Source of the DNA: Candidatus Thioglobus sp.
GTDB taxonomy: Bacteria; Pseudomonadota; Gammaproteobacteria; Arenicellales; UBA868
Direction of reading: 5' to 3'
Assembly (NCBI GenBank): GCA_004212795.1
Contig: SHBR01000019.1
Coordinates: 1-34,131 of the forward strand
Length of the DNA: 34,131 nucleotides
Position numbers and translations under genes: made by a program. The notes under the pieces are model-generated. The model had not been told where the DNA came from, made no database searches, and saw only the letters and a program-made list of their open reading frames with translations. The first letter of the stretch is position 1, and each line of letters opens with the position of its first letter. Below are positions 1-9,450 of this stretch, in pieces.

Positions 1-526
1 AGGCATCTTGTAGAGACCATACTGTCGCGCAAATATCCTCATGTTCTGTCTCCAGACCATGAATCCCGCCAAGACCGGTCGAATCGACTCGCCCGCAAAA
101 TAAACTCACGAACTCTGTGCAGGCGCCAGGCGTCGAAAAATATCTAGCAATCGGCTCCAATTGCAATATTTTGCAGCCTGCCTCTTCCCGCGCCTCGCGA
201 CACACTACTTCTTCAACGGTCTCTCCCTCCTCAACGATTCCGGCAACACACTCAAGAAGCCAGGGTTGGGGCCAGCCGGCGGCCCAGGCACCAATACGAA
301 ATTGTTCGATAAGAATTACTTCTTGACGAATGGGATCAAAAGGAATGACGGCGCCAACGGACCCTCGATCCATAACTTCTCGACAAAGAATAGGCGTTTG
401 ATTGCCATCGTACTTTTCGTGACTGATCTGGTAGCGACGAATTTCTAGATAACCTTCACTGATTTTTTTGTCGCTATCAGTTGTGACGGTTTTCGGTGTT
501 TTAATGTCTTGATCGTTTGGAGTCAT
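1..526 (-). CDS. nudF: ADP-ribose pyrophosphatase, NudF-type Nudix hydrolase (3' end off window)
   Basis: Translating the minus strand from the ATG at 526-524 gives an open frame of 175 codons that reaches the window edge without a stop, so the C-terminus is missing. A complete Nudix box (G-x5-E-x7-RE-A-x-EE-x-G-C) occupies residues 96-118, with Glu114 and Glu115 as metal ligands. The preceding QFRIGA and PWLLECVAG segments are typical of ADP-ribose pyrophosphatases, which cleave ADP-ribose to AMP and ribose 5-phosphate in the cytoplasm. The ATG lies 15 bases after the stop of the upstream amidase gene, so the two are probably co-transcribed. No convincing ribosome-binding site is seen, only GAAG touching the ATG. 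Family assignment is secure; substrate is by family. Confidence 0.9.
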   Translation of the reverse strand, partial: MTPNDQDIKTPKTVTTDSDKKISEGYLEIRRYQISHEKYDGNQTPILCREVMDRGSVGAVIPFDPIRQEVILIEQFRIGAWAAGWPQPWLLECVAGIVEEGETVEEVVCREAREEAGCKILQLEPIARYFSTPGACTEFVSLFCGRVDSTGLGGIHGLETEHEDICATVWSLQDA

Positions 527-541
527 CTTCAATGCTCGAGC

Positions 542-1930
542 TTAACAATTCAGTCTGGAAGCGCCGGAGCCCAGAATTTTTTCCATACAACTTGCAATCG
601 CGAGTAATGACTCGTCATGATTATGTTTTGCCATAAGCTGTAGGCCAACGGGCATGCCGGCGTTATCGAAACCTATCGGAATTGTGATTGCACAAAGGCT
701 TAGGTAGTTGGCGCCACATGTATTTCGGAGCATGCCCAGGTTTTTGGGTCGGTAAGTTTCGATTGTTTGAACATCTGAAATCTTCGGCGGGGTGATCGCC
801 ACGGTTGGGCTCACAATGACCTGACAATTCTCAAATCGGGCGTTTGCCGCTCGACTGAGACTGCGAAGTTCTCGTCTGCGTCGAAGATACTCAGACGCAC
901 TTATTGATCCACCTTCTTTAATTCGCGAAGACACCAATGGGTCAAGCGTATCGCGAGCACCCGGTGCTGTTGCTTCAAGCATTTCATCTATTTCAGCGGC
1001 AGCAACGCTGCCAATCTTTAGAAGCTCGATTGCTGGCGTGACCTCAGGCAGAGTTGCTTCGATAGCGTGAACACCGGCCTTAGACAACTGCTTAATGGCG
1101 TCATCAACAGTCTCACAAATACCGGGGTCACATCCCTCCCATAACGACCGCTCACCGATACCGATTACAAAATCAGACGGCTGGCATTGCGCGACTTGAC
1201 GGGCAAGTCTTGGGCCAAAGCTTCGTTGATGAGGATCTATAGCTGAGAAGGCGACAACCGCATCCTCGACGGTTCGGGTCAGGATTCCGGTTGTGTCTAG
1301 TGTTGGACTTAACGGAAAAACGCCGGTGACGGGCCAGCGCCCGTAACTTGTTTTTAAGCCTACATTCCCAGTAACGCTCGCGGGAATTCGGACAGATCCG
1401 GCAGTGTCGGAGCCGAGTGCAACAAGTGCTGAACCTTCGCATAGACTTACGCCTGCGCCACTACTCGATCCCCCGGGCGCACGATGATGATGCTTGTCCC
1501 AAGGATTCTGGGGTGTGCCCCAGTGACTGTTAATACCCACCCCGCCAAAGGCGAACTCGACAGTATGTGTTTTTCCCGTAAAAACTGCATGTTGCTGCCG
1601 CAAGGTTTTTATAAGATCGCCTTCGTTTTGCCACGGACTTGGCATGGGTGCGGGAGATCCGGCAAATGTCTGGGTGCCATCAACGCCGTAAAGATCTTTG
1701 ACAGAGATGGGGATACCCTGAAGGGTGCCGAAATCTTTAGCTTGGGCTAGTGCATCATCAGCCGCTTGGGCTTGGACAGTCGCTTTTTCAGGTGTCCACT
1801 CTCGATAGGCGCTCAGTTCTGGTCTTAAGTTATTAATGCAATCTTCTACCAACTCGACTGAAGTGAGAGAGCCATCACGTAACGCGTGATTAATTTTAGT
1901 GAGAGACCATTTTGAAGGTTGACTGTTCAT
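542..1930 (-). CDS. Amidase (amidase-signature family)
   Basis: This 462-residue protein carries the amidase signature with a Ser-cisSer-Lys triad: Lys78 in ISVKDLY, the cis-Ser within GGSSSG (residues 153-158), and the nucleophile Ser179 in SDTAGSVRIPA. The family hydrolyses amide bonds and includes GatA, allophanate hydrolase and many broad-specificity amidases. There is no gatB or gatC neighbour, so a stand-alone catabolic or detoxifying amidase is more likely than a tRNA amidotransferase subunit. It starts at the ATG at 1930; no clear ribosome-binding site precedes it. It lies between a tRNA-editing-type deacylase gene upstream and nudF downstream, all on one strand. The physiological substrate cannot be read from the sequence. 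Confidence 0.88.
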   Translation of the reverse strand: MNSQPSKWSLTKINHALRDGSLTSVELVEDCINNLRPELSAYREWTPEKATVQAQAADDALAQAKDFGTLQGIPISVKDLYGVDGTQTFAGSPAPMPSPWQNEGDLIKTLRQQHAVFTGKTHTVEFAFGGVGINSHWGTPQNPWDKHHHRAPGGSSSGAGVSLCEGSALVALGSDTAGSVRIPASVTGNVGLKTSYGRWPVTGVFPLSPTLDTTGILTRTVEDAVVAFSAIDPHQRSFGPRLARQVAQCQPSDFVIGIGERSLWEGCDPGICETVDDAIKQLSKAGVHAIEATLPEVTPAIELLKIGSVAAAEIDEMLEATAPGARDTLDPLVSSRIKEGGSISASEYLRRRRELRSLSRAANARFENCQVIVSPTVAITPPKISDVQTIETYRPKNLGMLRNTCGANYLSLCAITIPIGFDNAGMPVGLQLMAKHNHDESLLAIASCMEKILGSGASRLNC

Positions 1931-1975
1931 ATATTTAGAGTCGAGTGGAGTGCGTCTTTCAGAGTCTATGCGATT

Positions 1976-2464
1976 TCAGTCGAAATTTAACACTTGAGCC
2001 GGATGATCAATATGAGACGCAAACATCAGCAGATCTTTGCTGCGGATCGTTGTGGTTCGGGTGTTGATTAATGGATGAACATAGAGATTTTTGGTATTTA
2101 CGAGGTTACTGTCGATAATAAATTTAACGGCACAACCGCTATCGTTGATGAGGGCAAGCGGTGAGACTGAACCGGGATGGACGCCTAGATATTCCATTAA
2201 CCGCTGCTCAGATCCAAAAGAAAATCTTCCGGCCGAAAGCCTTCGGGCGAGCTCTTTTAAGTCAACTATTTGATCTTCATGACAACTCACCAACCACATT
2301 TGACCCTTTTTATTTTTTAGAAAAAGATTTTTAAGATCACCTTGCCCCTCAGGTGTTGCTCGAAGGGATTTACTGTCACTAACGGAAAACATAGGGGGGT
2401 GGTCGATGGTCGTGCAATCAATACCAAGTTCGATAAGCTTCTCCAGTATTTGACTGGAGTTCAT
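1976..2464 (-). CDS. YbaK/ProXp-type aminoacyl-tRNA deacylase
   Basis: From the chosen ATG the protein has 162 residues and consists of one YbaK/prolyl-tRNA-editing domain. It shows the features of the free-standing PrdX/ProXp-ala group: DHPPMFSVSD near the N-terminus, LKNLFLKNKKG, FGSEQRLMEYLGVHPGSVSP, and a C-terminal HPLINTRT segment. Such proteins hydrolyse mischarged Ala-tRNA(Pro) or related species in trans. The open frame extends upstream to 2602, with ATGs at 2515 and 2464. The 2464 start is preferred because the domain begins there and the longer version would cover the whole intergenic space to divergent parC. Family call is firm; exact tRNA substrate and start are not. Confidence 0.82.
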   Translation of the reverse strand: MNSSQILEKLIELGIDCTTIDHPPMFSVSDSKSLRATPEGQGDLKNLFLKNKKGQMWLVSCHEDQIVDLKELARRLSAGRFSFGSEQRLMEYLGVHPGSVSPLALINDSGCAVKFIIDSNLVNTKNLYVHPLINTRTTTIRSKDLLMFASHIDHPAQVLNFD

Positions 2465-2539
2465 TGGTGTTGAGCCATCGATCAAGCGATTTGCTTGAAT
2501 TTGAATCTGGTTCATAGGAAGTTTCGCAGAAGACCCCGT

Positions 2540-2545
2540 TATAAT
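2540..2545 (+). promoter_or_regulatory. Candidate -10 element for parC
   Basis: A perfect TATAAT sits 59 bases upstream of the parC ATG in the divergent gap, but no good -35 is found at the usual distance. The reverse strand of the same spot reads TATAAC, so the site could serve both divergent genes. This is a motif match only. Confidence 0.3.
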
Positions 2546-2604
2546 GGCCGGCCAGATACTCGTATTAAGCGCCCATTCTGCCACACCGAAGACTGATTTC
2601 ACTT

Positions 2605-4905
2605 ATGCCTGAACCTACTCGACGAAAACAAAAGCGGAAAACGCCGGCACGCTCTAAATCGACTCCAGAGAAGATATTAAGACCCATTGAGTCAGTGGCG
2701 ATCTCCGAATTTACAGAGCGCTCCTACCTCAATTACTCAATGTATGTGGTGCTTGATCGCGCGTTACCCAGCTTGGCGGATGGACTTAAGCCTGTGCAGC
2801 GTCGGATTGTTTATGCTATGTCGGAGCTCGGTCTCGCAGCAAGCTCAAAGTATAAAAAGTCAGCCAGGACCGTCGGGGACGTGCTTGGAAAATTCCACCC
2901 CCACGGAGATTCAGCATGTTACGAGGCCATGGTGTTAATGGCGCAGCCCTTCAGTTTCCGCTATCCGCTGGTAGATGGACAGGGCAACTGGGGGTCTCAA
3001 GATGACCCTAAATCCTTTGCCGCAATGCGATACACGGAGGCGCGACTGTCGGGATTTGCTGAGATGTTGCTTTCGGAACTGGGCCAGGGGACTGTCGAGT
3101 GGGGGCTTAATTTCGACGGTACCTTGCGTGAGCCGCGCCTCCTGCCCGCCCGATTACCTAATGTCTTGCTGAATGGGAGTTCAGGAATCGCAGTGGGAAT
3201 GGCAACTGATATACCGCCGCACAACCTACGAGAGGTCGTCAGCGCGTGTATTCGATTGCTTGATCATTCAAGGACGAGCCTTGATGATTTGTGCGACCAT
3301 GTGAAAGGTCCGGATTTCCCGACCGGCGGGGAAATCGTAACGCCGCAGGCAGAAATTCGTGAGATCTATCGGACGGGCTATGGCTCGATCCGTCAACGCG
3401 CCGTATGGGTAGATGAAAACGGCGATATTGCAATCACAGCGTTGCCGTATCAAGTCTCTGGTGAGCGGGTGATCGAACAAATCGCGAATCAGATGAATGC
3501 CAAAAAGTTACCCATGGTTGGGGATATCCGGGACGAGTCAGATCACGAAAATCCGATTCGAATTGTTATTGAACCCCGCTCAAATCGAGTAGATCGCGCG
3601 GTGTTAATGACCCATCTATTTGCGACCACTTCGCTAGAGCAAACCTATCGGGTCAACATGAATATGATTGGTCTTGATGGACGCCCTAAGGTTTTTGATC
3701 TTCGGGAAGCGCTAAAACAGTGGCTGGAATTTCGTCTTGAGACCGTTAAGCGCCGGCTATCGTATCGGTTGGATCGAGTGGTTAAACGACTGCATATTTT
3801 AGATGGGCTGCTCATTGCTTTTTTAAATATTGATGAAATTATAAAAATTATTCGCAAAGAGGATGAACCAAAGAGTGTTCTGATAAAGCGTTTTAAATTG
3901 AGCGAGACCCAAGCGGAGGCCATTCTTGAGCTTAAGCTGCGCCAGCTTGCCAGACTTGAAGAAATTAAGATTACGGGAGAGCAACAGGCATTATCTCGAG
4001 AGAAAGCGGAGCTGCAAAAAATACTTAAGTCTCGCGACCGATTAAAAACAGTTGTTAAAAAAGAACTCAACGCAGATGCGGAGGAATTTGGTGATGACCG
4101 GCGCTCTCCTTTAGTTGAACGAGAGGCAGCCCAAGCCCTGAGCGAGAGCGCTCTCATTCCTTCAGAGCCCATCACGGTTGTACTCTCTAAAAAAGGGTGG
4201 ATTCGAGCCGCCAAGGGTCTGGAGGTTGATCCGCGTGAACTCGCTTATCGAGGAGATGACGGTTATCTACACTCCGGCCCCGGGAGAACCAACCAACCGT
4301 TGCTCTGCCTAGATTCGACGGGTCGTGTCTATGGGCTTCGTTCTCATGAACTGCCATCCGCGCGAAGCTTGGGCGAGCCTGTGGGTAAAACGCTTAAGCC
4401 GCCGCCAGGGGCCACTTTTTCTGGTGTAATGATCGGTGAGAATTCGAGCCAATTTTTACTTGCGTCCGATTCTGGTTATGGATTTGTGGCAACACTTGAA
4501 GATTTACTGACTCGAAACAAATCGGGCAAAGCCGTGCTTACTGTTCGAGCAGGAGGCGTGTTGCCACCCCAACGCATTTTTGAATATGAGGATGACTGGG
4601 TAGCGGCAATTACCGATACCGGCAGGCTCTTGATATTTGCGTTAGCAGAATTACCCCAACTTAACAGGGGCAAGGGCGTGAAGTTAATTAACATTCCGGC
4701 AGCACGTCATAAAGCGGGCGATGAAAAATTACAAAGCGTTGCGGTTTTTCGAGAGGGAGACTCTCTTCGACTTTTCGCGGGTAAGCAGCATATGAGGCTC
4801 AAGCCGAAAGATATTGACACATTTGTCGGGTCACGCGCGCAACGTGGGAGAGCACTGCCCCGCGGATATAAGCGAGCCACAGCGGTTGAGACAATACTCG
4901 CTTGA
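2605..4905 (+). CDS. parC: DNA topoisomerase IV subunit A
   Basis: At 766 residues this is close to E. coli ParC (752). The catalytic Tyr143 lies in [10 protein letters not shown], and the breakage-reunion domain starts after a basic N-terminal tail of about 20 residues rich in Lys and Arg. The quinolone-resistance region reads [12 protein letters not shown], with Ser103 and Glu107 at the positions equivalent to E. coli Ser80 and Glu84, so no classical resistance change is present. The C-terminal half has the divergent beta-propeller strands of ParC rather than the GyrA box pattern. ParC pairs with ParE to decatenate replicated chromosomes; parE is not in this window. The neighbouring genes are unrelated and the gene appears to be transcribed alone. 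Confidence 0.96.
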   Translation: MPEPTRRKQKRKTPARSKSTPEKILRPIESVAISEFTERSYLNYSMYVVLDRALPSLADGLKPVQRRIVYAMSELGLAASSKYKKSARTVGDVLGKFHPHGDSACYEAMVLMAQPFSFRYPLVDGQGNWGSQDDPKSFAAMRYTEARLSGFAEMLLSELGQGTVEWGLNFDGTLREPRLLPARLPNVLLNGSSGIAVGMATDIPPHNLREVVSACIRLLDHSRTSLDDLCDHVKGPDFPTGGEIVTPQAEIREIYRTGYGSIRQRAVWVDENGDIAITALPYQVSGERVIEQIANQMNAKKLPMVGDIRDESDHENPIRIVIEPRSNRVDRAVLMTHLFATTSLEQTYRVNMNMIGLDGRPKVFDLREALKQWLEFRLETVKRRLSYRLDRVVKRLHILDGLLIAFLNIDEIIKIIRKEDEPKSVLIKRFKLSETQAEAILELKLRQLARLEEIKITGEQQALSREKAELQKILKSRDRLKTVVKKELNADAEEFGDDRRSPLVEREAAQALSESALIPSEPITVVLSKKGWIRAAKGLEVDPRELAYRGDDGYLHSGPGRTNQPLLCLDSTGRVYGLRSHELPSARSLGEPVGKTLKPPPGATFSGVMIGENSSQFLLASDSGYGFVATLEDLLTRNKSGKAVLTVRAGGVLPPQRIFEYEDDWVAAITDTGRLLIFALAELPQLNRGKGVKLINIPAARHKAGDEKLQSVAVFREGDSLRLFAGKQHMRLKPKDIDTFVGSRAQRGRALPRGYKRATAVETILA

Positions 4906-4915
4906 TATTGGAGTA

Positions 4916-4933
4916 ACAATTAAAGGGAATTGT
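4916..4933 (+). terminator. Possible weak terminator hairpin after parC
   Basis: A 6-base inverted repeat (ACAATT and AATTGT around AAAGGG) begins 11 bases after the parC stop and runs into TTT. The stem has little GC, so it would be weak. It lies between two convergent genes, where termination is expected. Confidence 0.3.
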
Positions 4934-5018
4934 TTTAACGTCAGCAAACAGGTTTTCAGCCCGAGGATCCGGGACTGAGGGTATCTGGATCAGGATGATT
5001 CTGACTCCGGAATCGCGC

Positions 5019-6395
5019 TTAAAAAGGTAGCGTTAATCCAGGCCTAAGGACAAGAATCCGTTGTCGATAAAGCGCCATAATATTTTCTAACGCGGTTTCG
5101 GTGTCCGCCTCAAAACGGAAAACGACAGTTGGCGTTGTATTGGAGGCTCGAGCCAGACCAAATCCATCTTCGAAGTCAACACGCAATCCATCAATTGCGC
5201 AAATATTTCCGCCCGGGAATGCTCCCGTATTAACAAGCTCAGCGATGAGTTGATAATGCTCGCCTTCATTCATCTCAAGTTTCAACTCTGGCGTATTAAT
5301 CGTGTCCGGTATTTTGGAAAATAATTCACTTGCCGAGTCTTTTCCCTGAGAGATTATTTCGCACAGTCGAGCAGCGGCATAGAGGGCGTCGTCAAATCCA
5401 TACCAGCGCTCTTTAAAAAAAAGATGGCCACTCATTTCGCCACCCATTGCGGCTTGAGTCTCCCGCAGTTTTGCCTTAATAAAAGAATGGCCGGTTTTCC
5501 ACATGGTGGCCTTACCTCCGGCGTTTTCGATTGCCTCAGGGAGTAGTCTTGTACATTTCACATCGTAAATGATTTCTGCCCCTGGATTTCGAGAGATAAT
5601 GTCCTGGGCAAACAAGATCATTTGTCGATCTGGCCAAATCACTTGGCCTGCATCTGTGATGACGCCAAGTCGATCCCCATCGCCGTCAAATGCAAGACCG
5701 AGGTCCGCGGTATGCTCATCAACGGCTGAGATGAGGTCTGCCAAATTTTCAGGTACGCTAGGGTCCGGGTGATGATTTGGGAAATTGCCATCGACTTCGG
5801 TAAAAAGCTCAATCACTTCACAGCCTAGGTCGCGCAACAATTGGGGAGCAAGTACACCGGCGACCCCGTTGCCGCAGTCTGTGACTACTCGAAGGGGGCG
5901 AGCTAATTTGATATCGTTAACGACTCGATTCTGGTAGGTCGGCACAATATCAAAAGAAGAGCCGGTGCCGACGCCATGCAGAAAATTTTGAGTCTCGATT
6001 CGGCGCCGCAAGTCCTGAATGCGATCAGCGGCAAGTGTGTGTGTGTCAACCATAACCTTCAGGCCATTGTAGTTTGGCGGATTATGGCTTCCGGTAACTG
6101 ATACCGAAGAGCCTGCTTGAAGTTCATGGGTTGCGAAATAGGTGAGGGGCGTGGGCACCATCCCAATATCGATTGTATTGCAACCAGTGCCATGAATGCC
6201 TTGCCTTAGAGCGTTTGAGATGCTGGGGCCCGAAAGCCGGCCATCTCGACCGATCACCACTGAAGAGTCCCCAGCTGTGAGCGCTTCGCTACCGATTGCC
6301 CGGCCGATTTGCTCGACGATTTCGGTTGTCAATGAAACGTCTACGATGCCTCGGATGTCGTAGGCTTTGAAAATTTCAGGATAAGAAATAACCAT
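5019..6395 (-). CDS. algC: Phosphomannomutase/phosphoglucomutase
   Basis: The 458-residue product has the four-domain alpha-D-phosphohexomutase pattern. The phosphoserine loop TGSHNPP places Ser103 as the phosphorylated residue, the metal loop DGDGDR is at 237-242, and the sugar-binding GEMSGH is at 319-324. These match the AlgC/ManB group, which interconverts mannose or glucose 6-phosphate and 1-phosphate for LPS core, exopolysaccharide and nucleotide-sugar synthesis. The length is close to Pseudomonas AlgC. The ATG at 6395 begins at the conserved IFKAYDIRG segment. The gene is convergent with parC and divergent from the aminotransferase gene. Dual specificity is inferred from family only. 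Confidence 0.93.
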   Translation of the reverse strand: MVISYPEIFKAYDIRGIVDVSLTTEIVEQIGRAIGSEALTAGDSSVVIGRDGRLSGPSISNALRQGIHGTGCNTIDIGMVPTPLTYFATHELQAGSSVSVTGSHNPPNYNGLKVMVDTHTLAADRIQDLRRRIETQNFLHGVGTGSSFDIVPTYQNRVVNDIKLARPLRVVTDCGNGVAGVLAPQLLRDLGCEVIELFTEVDGNFPNHHPDPSVPENLADLISAVDEHTADLGLAFDGDGDRLGVITDAGQVIWPDRQMILFAQDIISRNPGAEIIYDVKCTRLLPEAIENAGGKATMWKTGHSFIKAKLRETQAAMGGEMSGHLFFKERWYGFDDALYAAARLCEIISQGKDSASELFSKIPDTINTPELKLEMNEGEHYQLIAELVNTGAFPGGNICAIDGLRVDFEDGFGLARASNTTPTVVFRFEADTETALENIMALYRQRILVLRPGLTLPF

Positions 6396-6526
6396 GATAG
6401 CGTGAAGTTTAACTTTTAGAGTGATTAAAAGGGTTGCGGCTGTTTATTGGCTTCACTTCCGTATATTCAAAAGAAGCTATATTTTAATTTGAGAAAGTAT
6501 AGAGAATTCGTCACCAAGGAGAGAGT

Positions 6527-7924
6527 ATGGCATCAAACCTAATCGATATGGATCCAGAAGCGGTCCGAAAAATGGACGCTCATGTCGTGCATCCATGGGA
6601 ATCTTTCGGTGACACATCGAATAACAAGACGATTATTGGCGCGGGGCATGGAGCATACGTTTACGATGCAGAAGGTAATCGTCTTTTAGATGGTCCGGGA
6701 GGTATGTGGTGCGTTAATGCTGGACACGGCTGTAAAGAGATAGTTACGGCCATGAATGAGCAAGCAATGAGACTCTCTTATACGAGTCCTTGGAGTCATC
6801 CTACCGAACCGGCAGCCCGACTTGCTGAGCGCTTAGCCTCAGTCGCGCCGGGCGACCTTAATAATGTTTTTTACGCGACGGGCGGATCAACCGCCGTGGA
6901 CTCTGCGCTACGATTCGTTATGTTTTATAACAACGTTCTCGGCCGAGATCAGAAAAAGCACATCATCTCGCGGGAAGATGCCTATCACGGGAGCACGTTT
7001 TTATCAGCTGCTGTATCAGGCAAATCCCGAGATAAGAATTGGCTAGATACTCGCCTTGATACGGTGCACTTCATTTCGTCGCCTAATCCCTATCGTCGAC
7101 CTGACGGGATGACAGTTGATCAGTTTCGAGAAATGTTAGTCCGTGAACTCGAGGAAAAAATCCTGGAGGTTGGAGCGGATAAGGTGGCCGCATTTATCGC
7201 AGAACCCATTTTAGCCTCCGGTGGTGTAATTGTGCCGCCGGATGGATATCATGCTGCATGTCTCGAAGTTTGTCGTCGTCATAACGTTATTTATATTTCT
7301 GACGAAGTCGTTACCGGTTTTGGTCGCCTGGGGCATTGGTATGCCTCTGAGCCTGTCTTTGACATTACACCCGATATCATTATCTCTGCCAAAGGGTTGA
7401 CCTCGGGATATGTGCCTTTAGCGGCAATGATCATATCGGACCAACTCATTGATGAAGTGAGTCAGAGTGTGGAGGGGGGCGCGGTGTTCTCGAACGGGTT
7501 TACCTATTCGGGTCATCCGGTAGCGTGCGCCGCTGCACTTGCCAATATGGATCTATTTGAATCCGACGGTTTGCTGGAAAATGCACGGGCGCTTGGTCCC
7601 TATATGCAGAGTCAACTTCAAAGCCTAGCCGATTTGCCGATTGTTGGTGACATTCGAGGTCACGGATTGATGGGCTGTCTTGAATGCGTTGTGAGTAAAG
7701 AAAGTAAACAGCCGCTAGAGTTAGATTATGCTGTGGGTAATCGGATTGATAAATACTGTCAGCAGTTAGGATTGCTTGTCCGCCCACTCATTAATATGTG
7801 TGTAATGTCGCCTCCGCTATGCATTACCGCAGAGCAGATTGATGATATGGTTAAAATTCTGCGCGAGGGTATCTCTCGAACGATGGACGATCTAGAGAGA
7901 GAAGGGGTTGGGCGTTTCAGCTAA
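6527..7924 (+). CDS. Class III PLP-dependent aminotransferase
   Basis: This 465-residue protein is a fold-type I, class III aminotransferase. The PLP-binding lysine is Lys289 in IISAKGLTSG, the PLP-ring-contacting Asp259 is in YISDEVVTGFGR, and GGSTAVDSAL at 119-128 is the phosphate-binding loop. This subgroup transfers amino groups from omega-amino acids or polyamines to pyruvate or a keto acid. Substrate cannot be resolved from motifs; candidates include putrescine, taurine or beta-alanine. A strong AAGGAG ribosome-binding site lies just upstream of the ATG. The MarC-like gene follows within 30 bases and may be co-transcribed. Confidence 0.92.
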   Translation: MASNLIDMDPEAVRKMDAHVVHPWESFGDTSNNKTIIGAGHGAYVYDAEGNRLLDGPGGMWCVNAGHGCKEIVTAMNEQAMRLSYTSPWSHPTEPAARLAERLASVAPGDLNNVFYATGGSTAVDSALRFVMFYNNVLGRDQKKHIISREDAYHGSTFLSAAVSGKSRDKNWLDTRLDTVHFISSPNPYRRPDGMTVDQFREMLVRELEEKILEVGADKVAAFIAEPILASGGVIVPPDGYHAACLEVCRRHNVIYISDEVVTGFGRLGHWYASEPVFDITPDIIISAKGLTSGYVPLAAMIISDQLIDEVSQSVEGGAVFSNGFTYSGHPVACAAALANMDLFESDGLLENARALGPYMQSQLQSLADLPIVGDIRGHGLMGCLECVVSKESKQPLELDYAVGNRIDKYCQQLGLLVRPLINMCVMSPPLCITAEQIDDMVKILREGISRTMDDLEREGVGRFS

Positions 7925-7954
7925 TATCATCTACCTTAGCGTGGGTTGATCGGC

Positions 7955-8587
7955 GTGTCTGATGCGTTAATCATCGGGTTCACTACTTTTTTCGCCACTA
8001 TCGGACCAATAGACATTGCTGTTGTCTATGCAGCGATGTCCAGGGAGATGCCTTCAAGTCAGCGTTGGCGCACCGCACTCAGGGCGGTAGCGTTGGCATC
8101 CTGCCTTTTGTATATTTTTGCGTTTTTTGGCCAGGTGCTTCTAGACCGATTGGGAATTTCTCTTCCCGCGCTTCGGACGGCTGGGGGTATCTTGCTTTTT
8201 CTGGTGGGCCTCGATATGGTTTTTGCACGACATTCGGGCGTGTCATCGACGACGCGGGATGAAGATCATGAGGCGCGTGCGCGCAAAGATATTGCTGTTT
8301 TTCCGCTAGCCACCCCCCTAATCGCAGGTCCGGGGGCGATTGGTGCTGTTATTTTGTTGATGGCGAATACTGACGGTGACTTAATAAAGCAACTGGCTAT
8401 CGTGTCCAGTCTCACGCTGGTCCTTTTAATGACTTTAGCCCTAATGCTAGTTTCTAGTGCCGTACAACGTCTTCTTGGCGTTACGGGAATGAATGTGGTC
8501 AGTCGAATTTTTGGATTACTGTTGACAGCGCTTGCCGTGCAGTTTGTGTTCGATGGAATCAGAGGTTCTGGCCTCCTTATGACCTAG
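7955..8587 (+). CDS. MarC/UPF0056 family inner-membrane protein
   Basis: The product (about 210 residues) has roughly six hydrophobic segments and the MarC hallmark FPLATPLIAGPGAIG in the middle, after a charged loop (RDEDHEARARKD). MarC proteins are polytopic inner-membrane proteins of unknown function; an early link to multiple antibiotic resistance was not upheld. The start is uncertain: the frame can begin at TTG 7946 or GTG 7955. The GTG gives an N-terminus, MSDALIIGF, that fits the family. The 3' end overlaps the end of the convergent sulfotransferase gene by 11 bases. Confidence 0.85.
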   Translation: MSDALIIGFTTFFATIGPIDIAVVYAAMSREMPSSQRWRTALRAVALASCLLYIFAFFGQVLLDRLGISLPALRTAGGILLFLVGLDMVFARHSGVSSTTRDEDHEARARKDIAVFPLATPLIAGPGAIGAVILLMANTDGDLIKQLAIVSSLTLVLLMTLALMLVSSAVQRLLGVTGMNVVSRIFGLLLTALAVQFVFDGIRGSGLLMT

Positions 8588-9431
8588 CAGCGTCCAATTT
8601 AGGGTTATTGATCTCTGCATATTCCTGACAAGCTTGCCAATCATCAGAAAATGTCAGCCTAACTCGTTCCAGATCCTGCGGGGGAATAAGGGGTGCGTCC
8701 CCCAAAAAACGTTCCGGGATCAATCGGGCCACACCTAAGATGGCGTAACAGGTCCACAGTTTTAATCGCCGTTGAATACGATTGAATCCAGCATGTGAAT
8801 GCGCTTTTGGCACTTCAGAAAATAGATACCGCCCAACTATCTTTGAAAACTTCAGCTGTTTGTCACTCCAGGACCCGTGCACAACTGAAAGATCAATCTG
8901 CTCGCGCTGATAAGTTGCTCCCGTGAAACTACACAACTGGTCAATCAAGTTGAAAGGGTTGTCTTGTAAAGTTTCATGAAAAAGGACTAAAGGCTTTGAG
9001 TTAAATCGATTTTCAATCTTCTGAATCATCGCAAAAAAAGACATTTTCTTTTTGTCCCAGATCAGTGGCGACTCACTGTCAAGGTCAACATATTTATCAA
9101 AAGGAAGGCTACCGCCATTTTTAACATATCGCCGATAGTGTGATGCGATCCAGCGATCATGCCGGCGAAGTACGAGAATGACTTTTGCGTCTGACTTGAA
9201 GGAAGCGAACTCTTCAAGACGCTGATCAAGTCGGAAAGCGGCTTCACGAGAGACTAGATAACGGGCATCATGCGATTTTTCAACTATTGATCGATAACGT
9301 CGATATCGATCGCGATGGACATAGCGAATGCCGTTAAGCGCCGGGAAGATTCGATTTTGTAGGTAAGTCGATGCGGCTTTTCCCAATCCGACGTGATAGT
9401 AGATTTGATATTCTCGTGAATGACGTGACAC
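8577..9431 (-). CDS. Sulfotransferase-family protein
   Basis: Two sulfotransferase signatures are visible. The 5'-PAPS loop HVGLGKAASTYLQ is near residues 13-25 (Lys18, Ser21, Thr22), and the 3'-phosphate segment VILVLRRHDRWIASHYRR is near 84-101. These enzymes transfer sulfate from PAPS to a hydroxyl or amine of a carbohydrate, lipid or small molecule. The open frame extends upstream into dsbA, but homology begins at the GTG at 9431, 19 bases after the dsbA stop with an AGGGG upstream, giving 284 residues. It follows mpl and dsbA on one strand. The acceptor is unknown, and no PAPS synthesis genes are in the window. Confidence 0.8.
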   Translation of the reverse strand: MSRHSREYQIYYHVGLGKAASTYLQNRIFPALNGIRYVHRDRYRRYRSIVEKSHDARYLVSREAAFRLDQRLEEFASFKSDAKVILVLRRHDRWIASHYRRYVKNGGSLPFDKYVDLDSESPLIWDKKKMSFFAMIQKIENRFNSKPLVLFHETLQDNPFNLIDQLCSFTGATYQREQIDLSVVHGSWSDKQLKFSKIVGRYLFSEVPKAHSHAGFNRIQRRLKLWTCYAILGVARLIPERFLGDAPLIPPQDLERVRLTFSDDWQACQEYAEINNPKLDAARS

Positions 9432-9450
9432 GACTTGAATTTTGCCCCTG

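Noticed and set aside
117-448. Plus-strand open frames over the left end
   Set aside because: They lie antisense to nudF, whose Nudix box and open frame on the minus strand are clear.
2887-2940. Quinolone-resistance substitutions in ParC
   Set aside because: Ser103 and Glu107, equivalent to E. coli Ser80 and Glu84, are both the sensitive residues.
3645-4214. A 189-residue minus-strand frame inside parC
   Set aside because: It is the serine- and arginine-rich antisense shadow of the ParC coding region with no recognisable domain.
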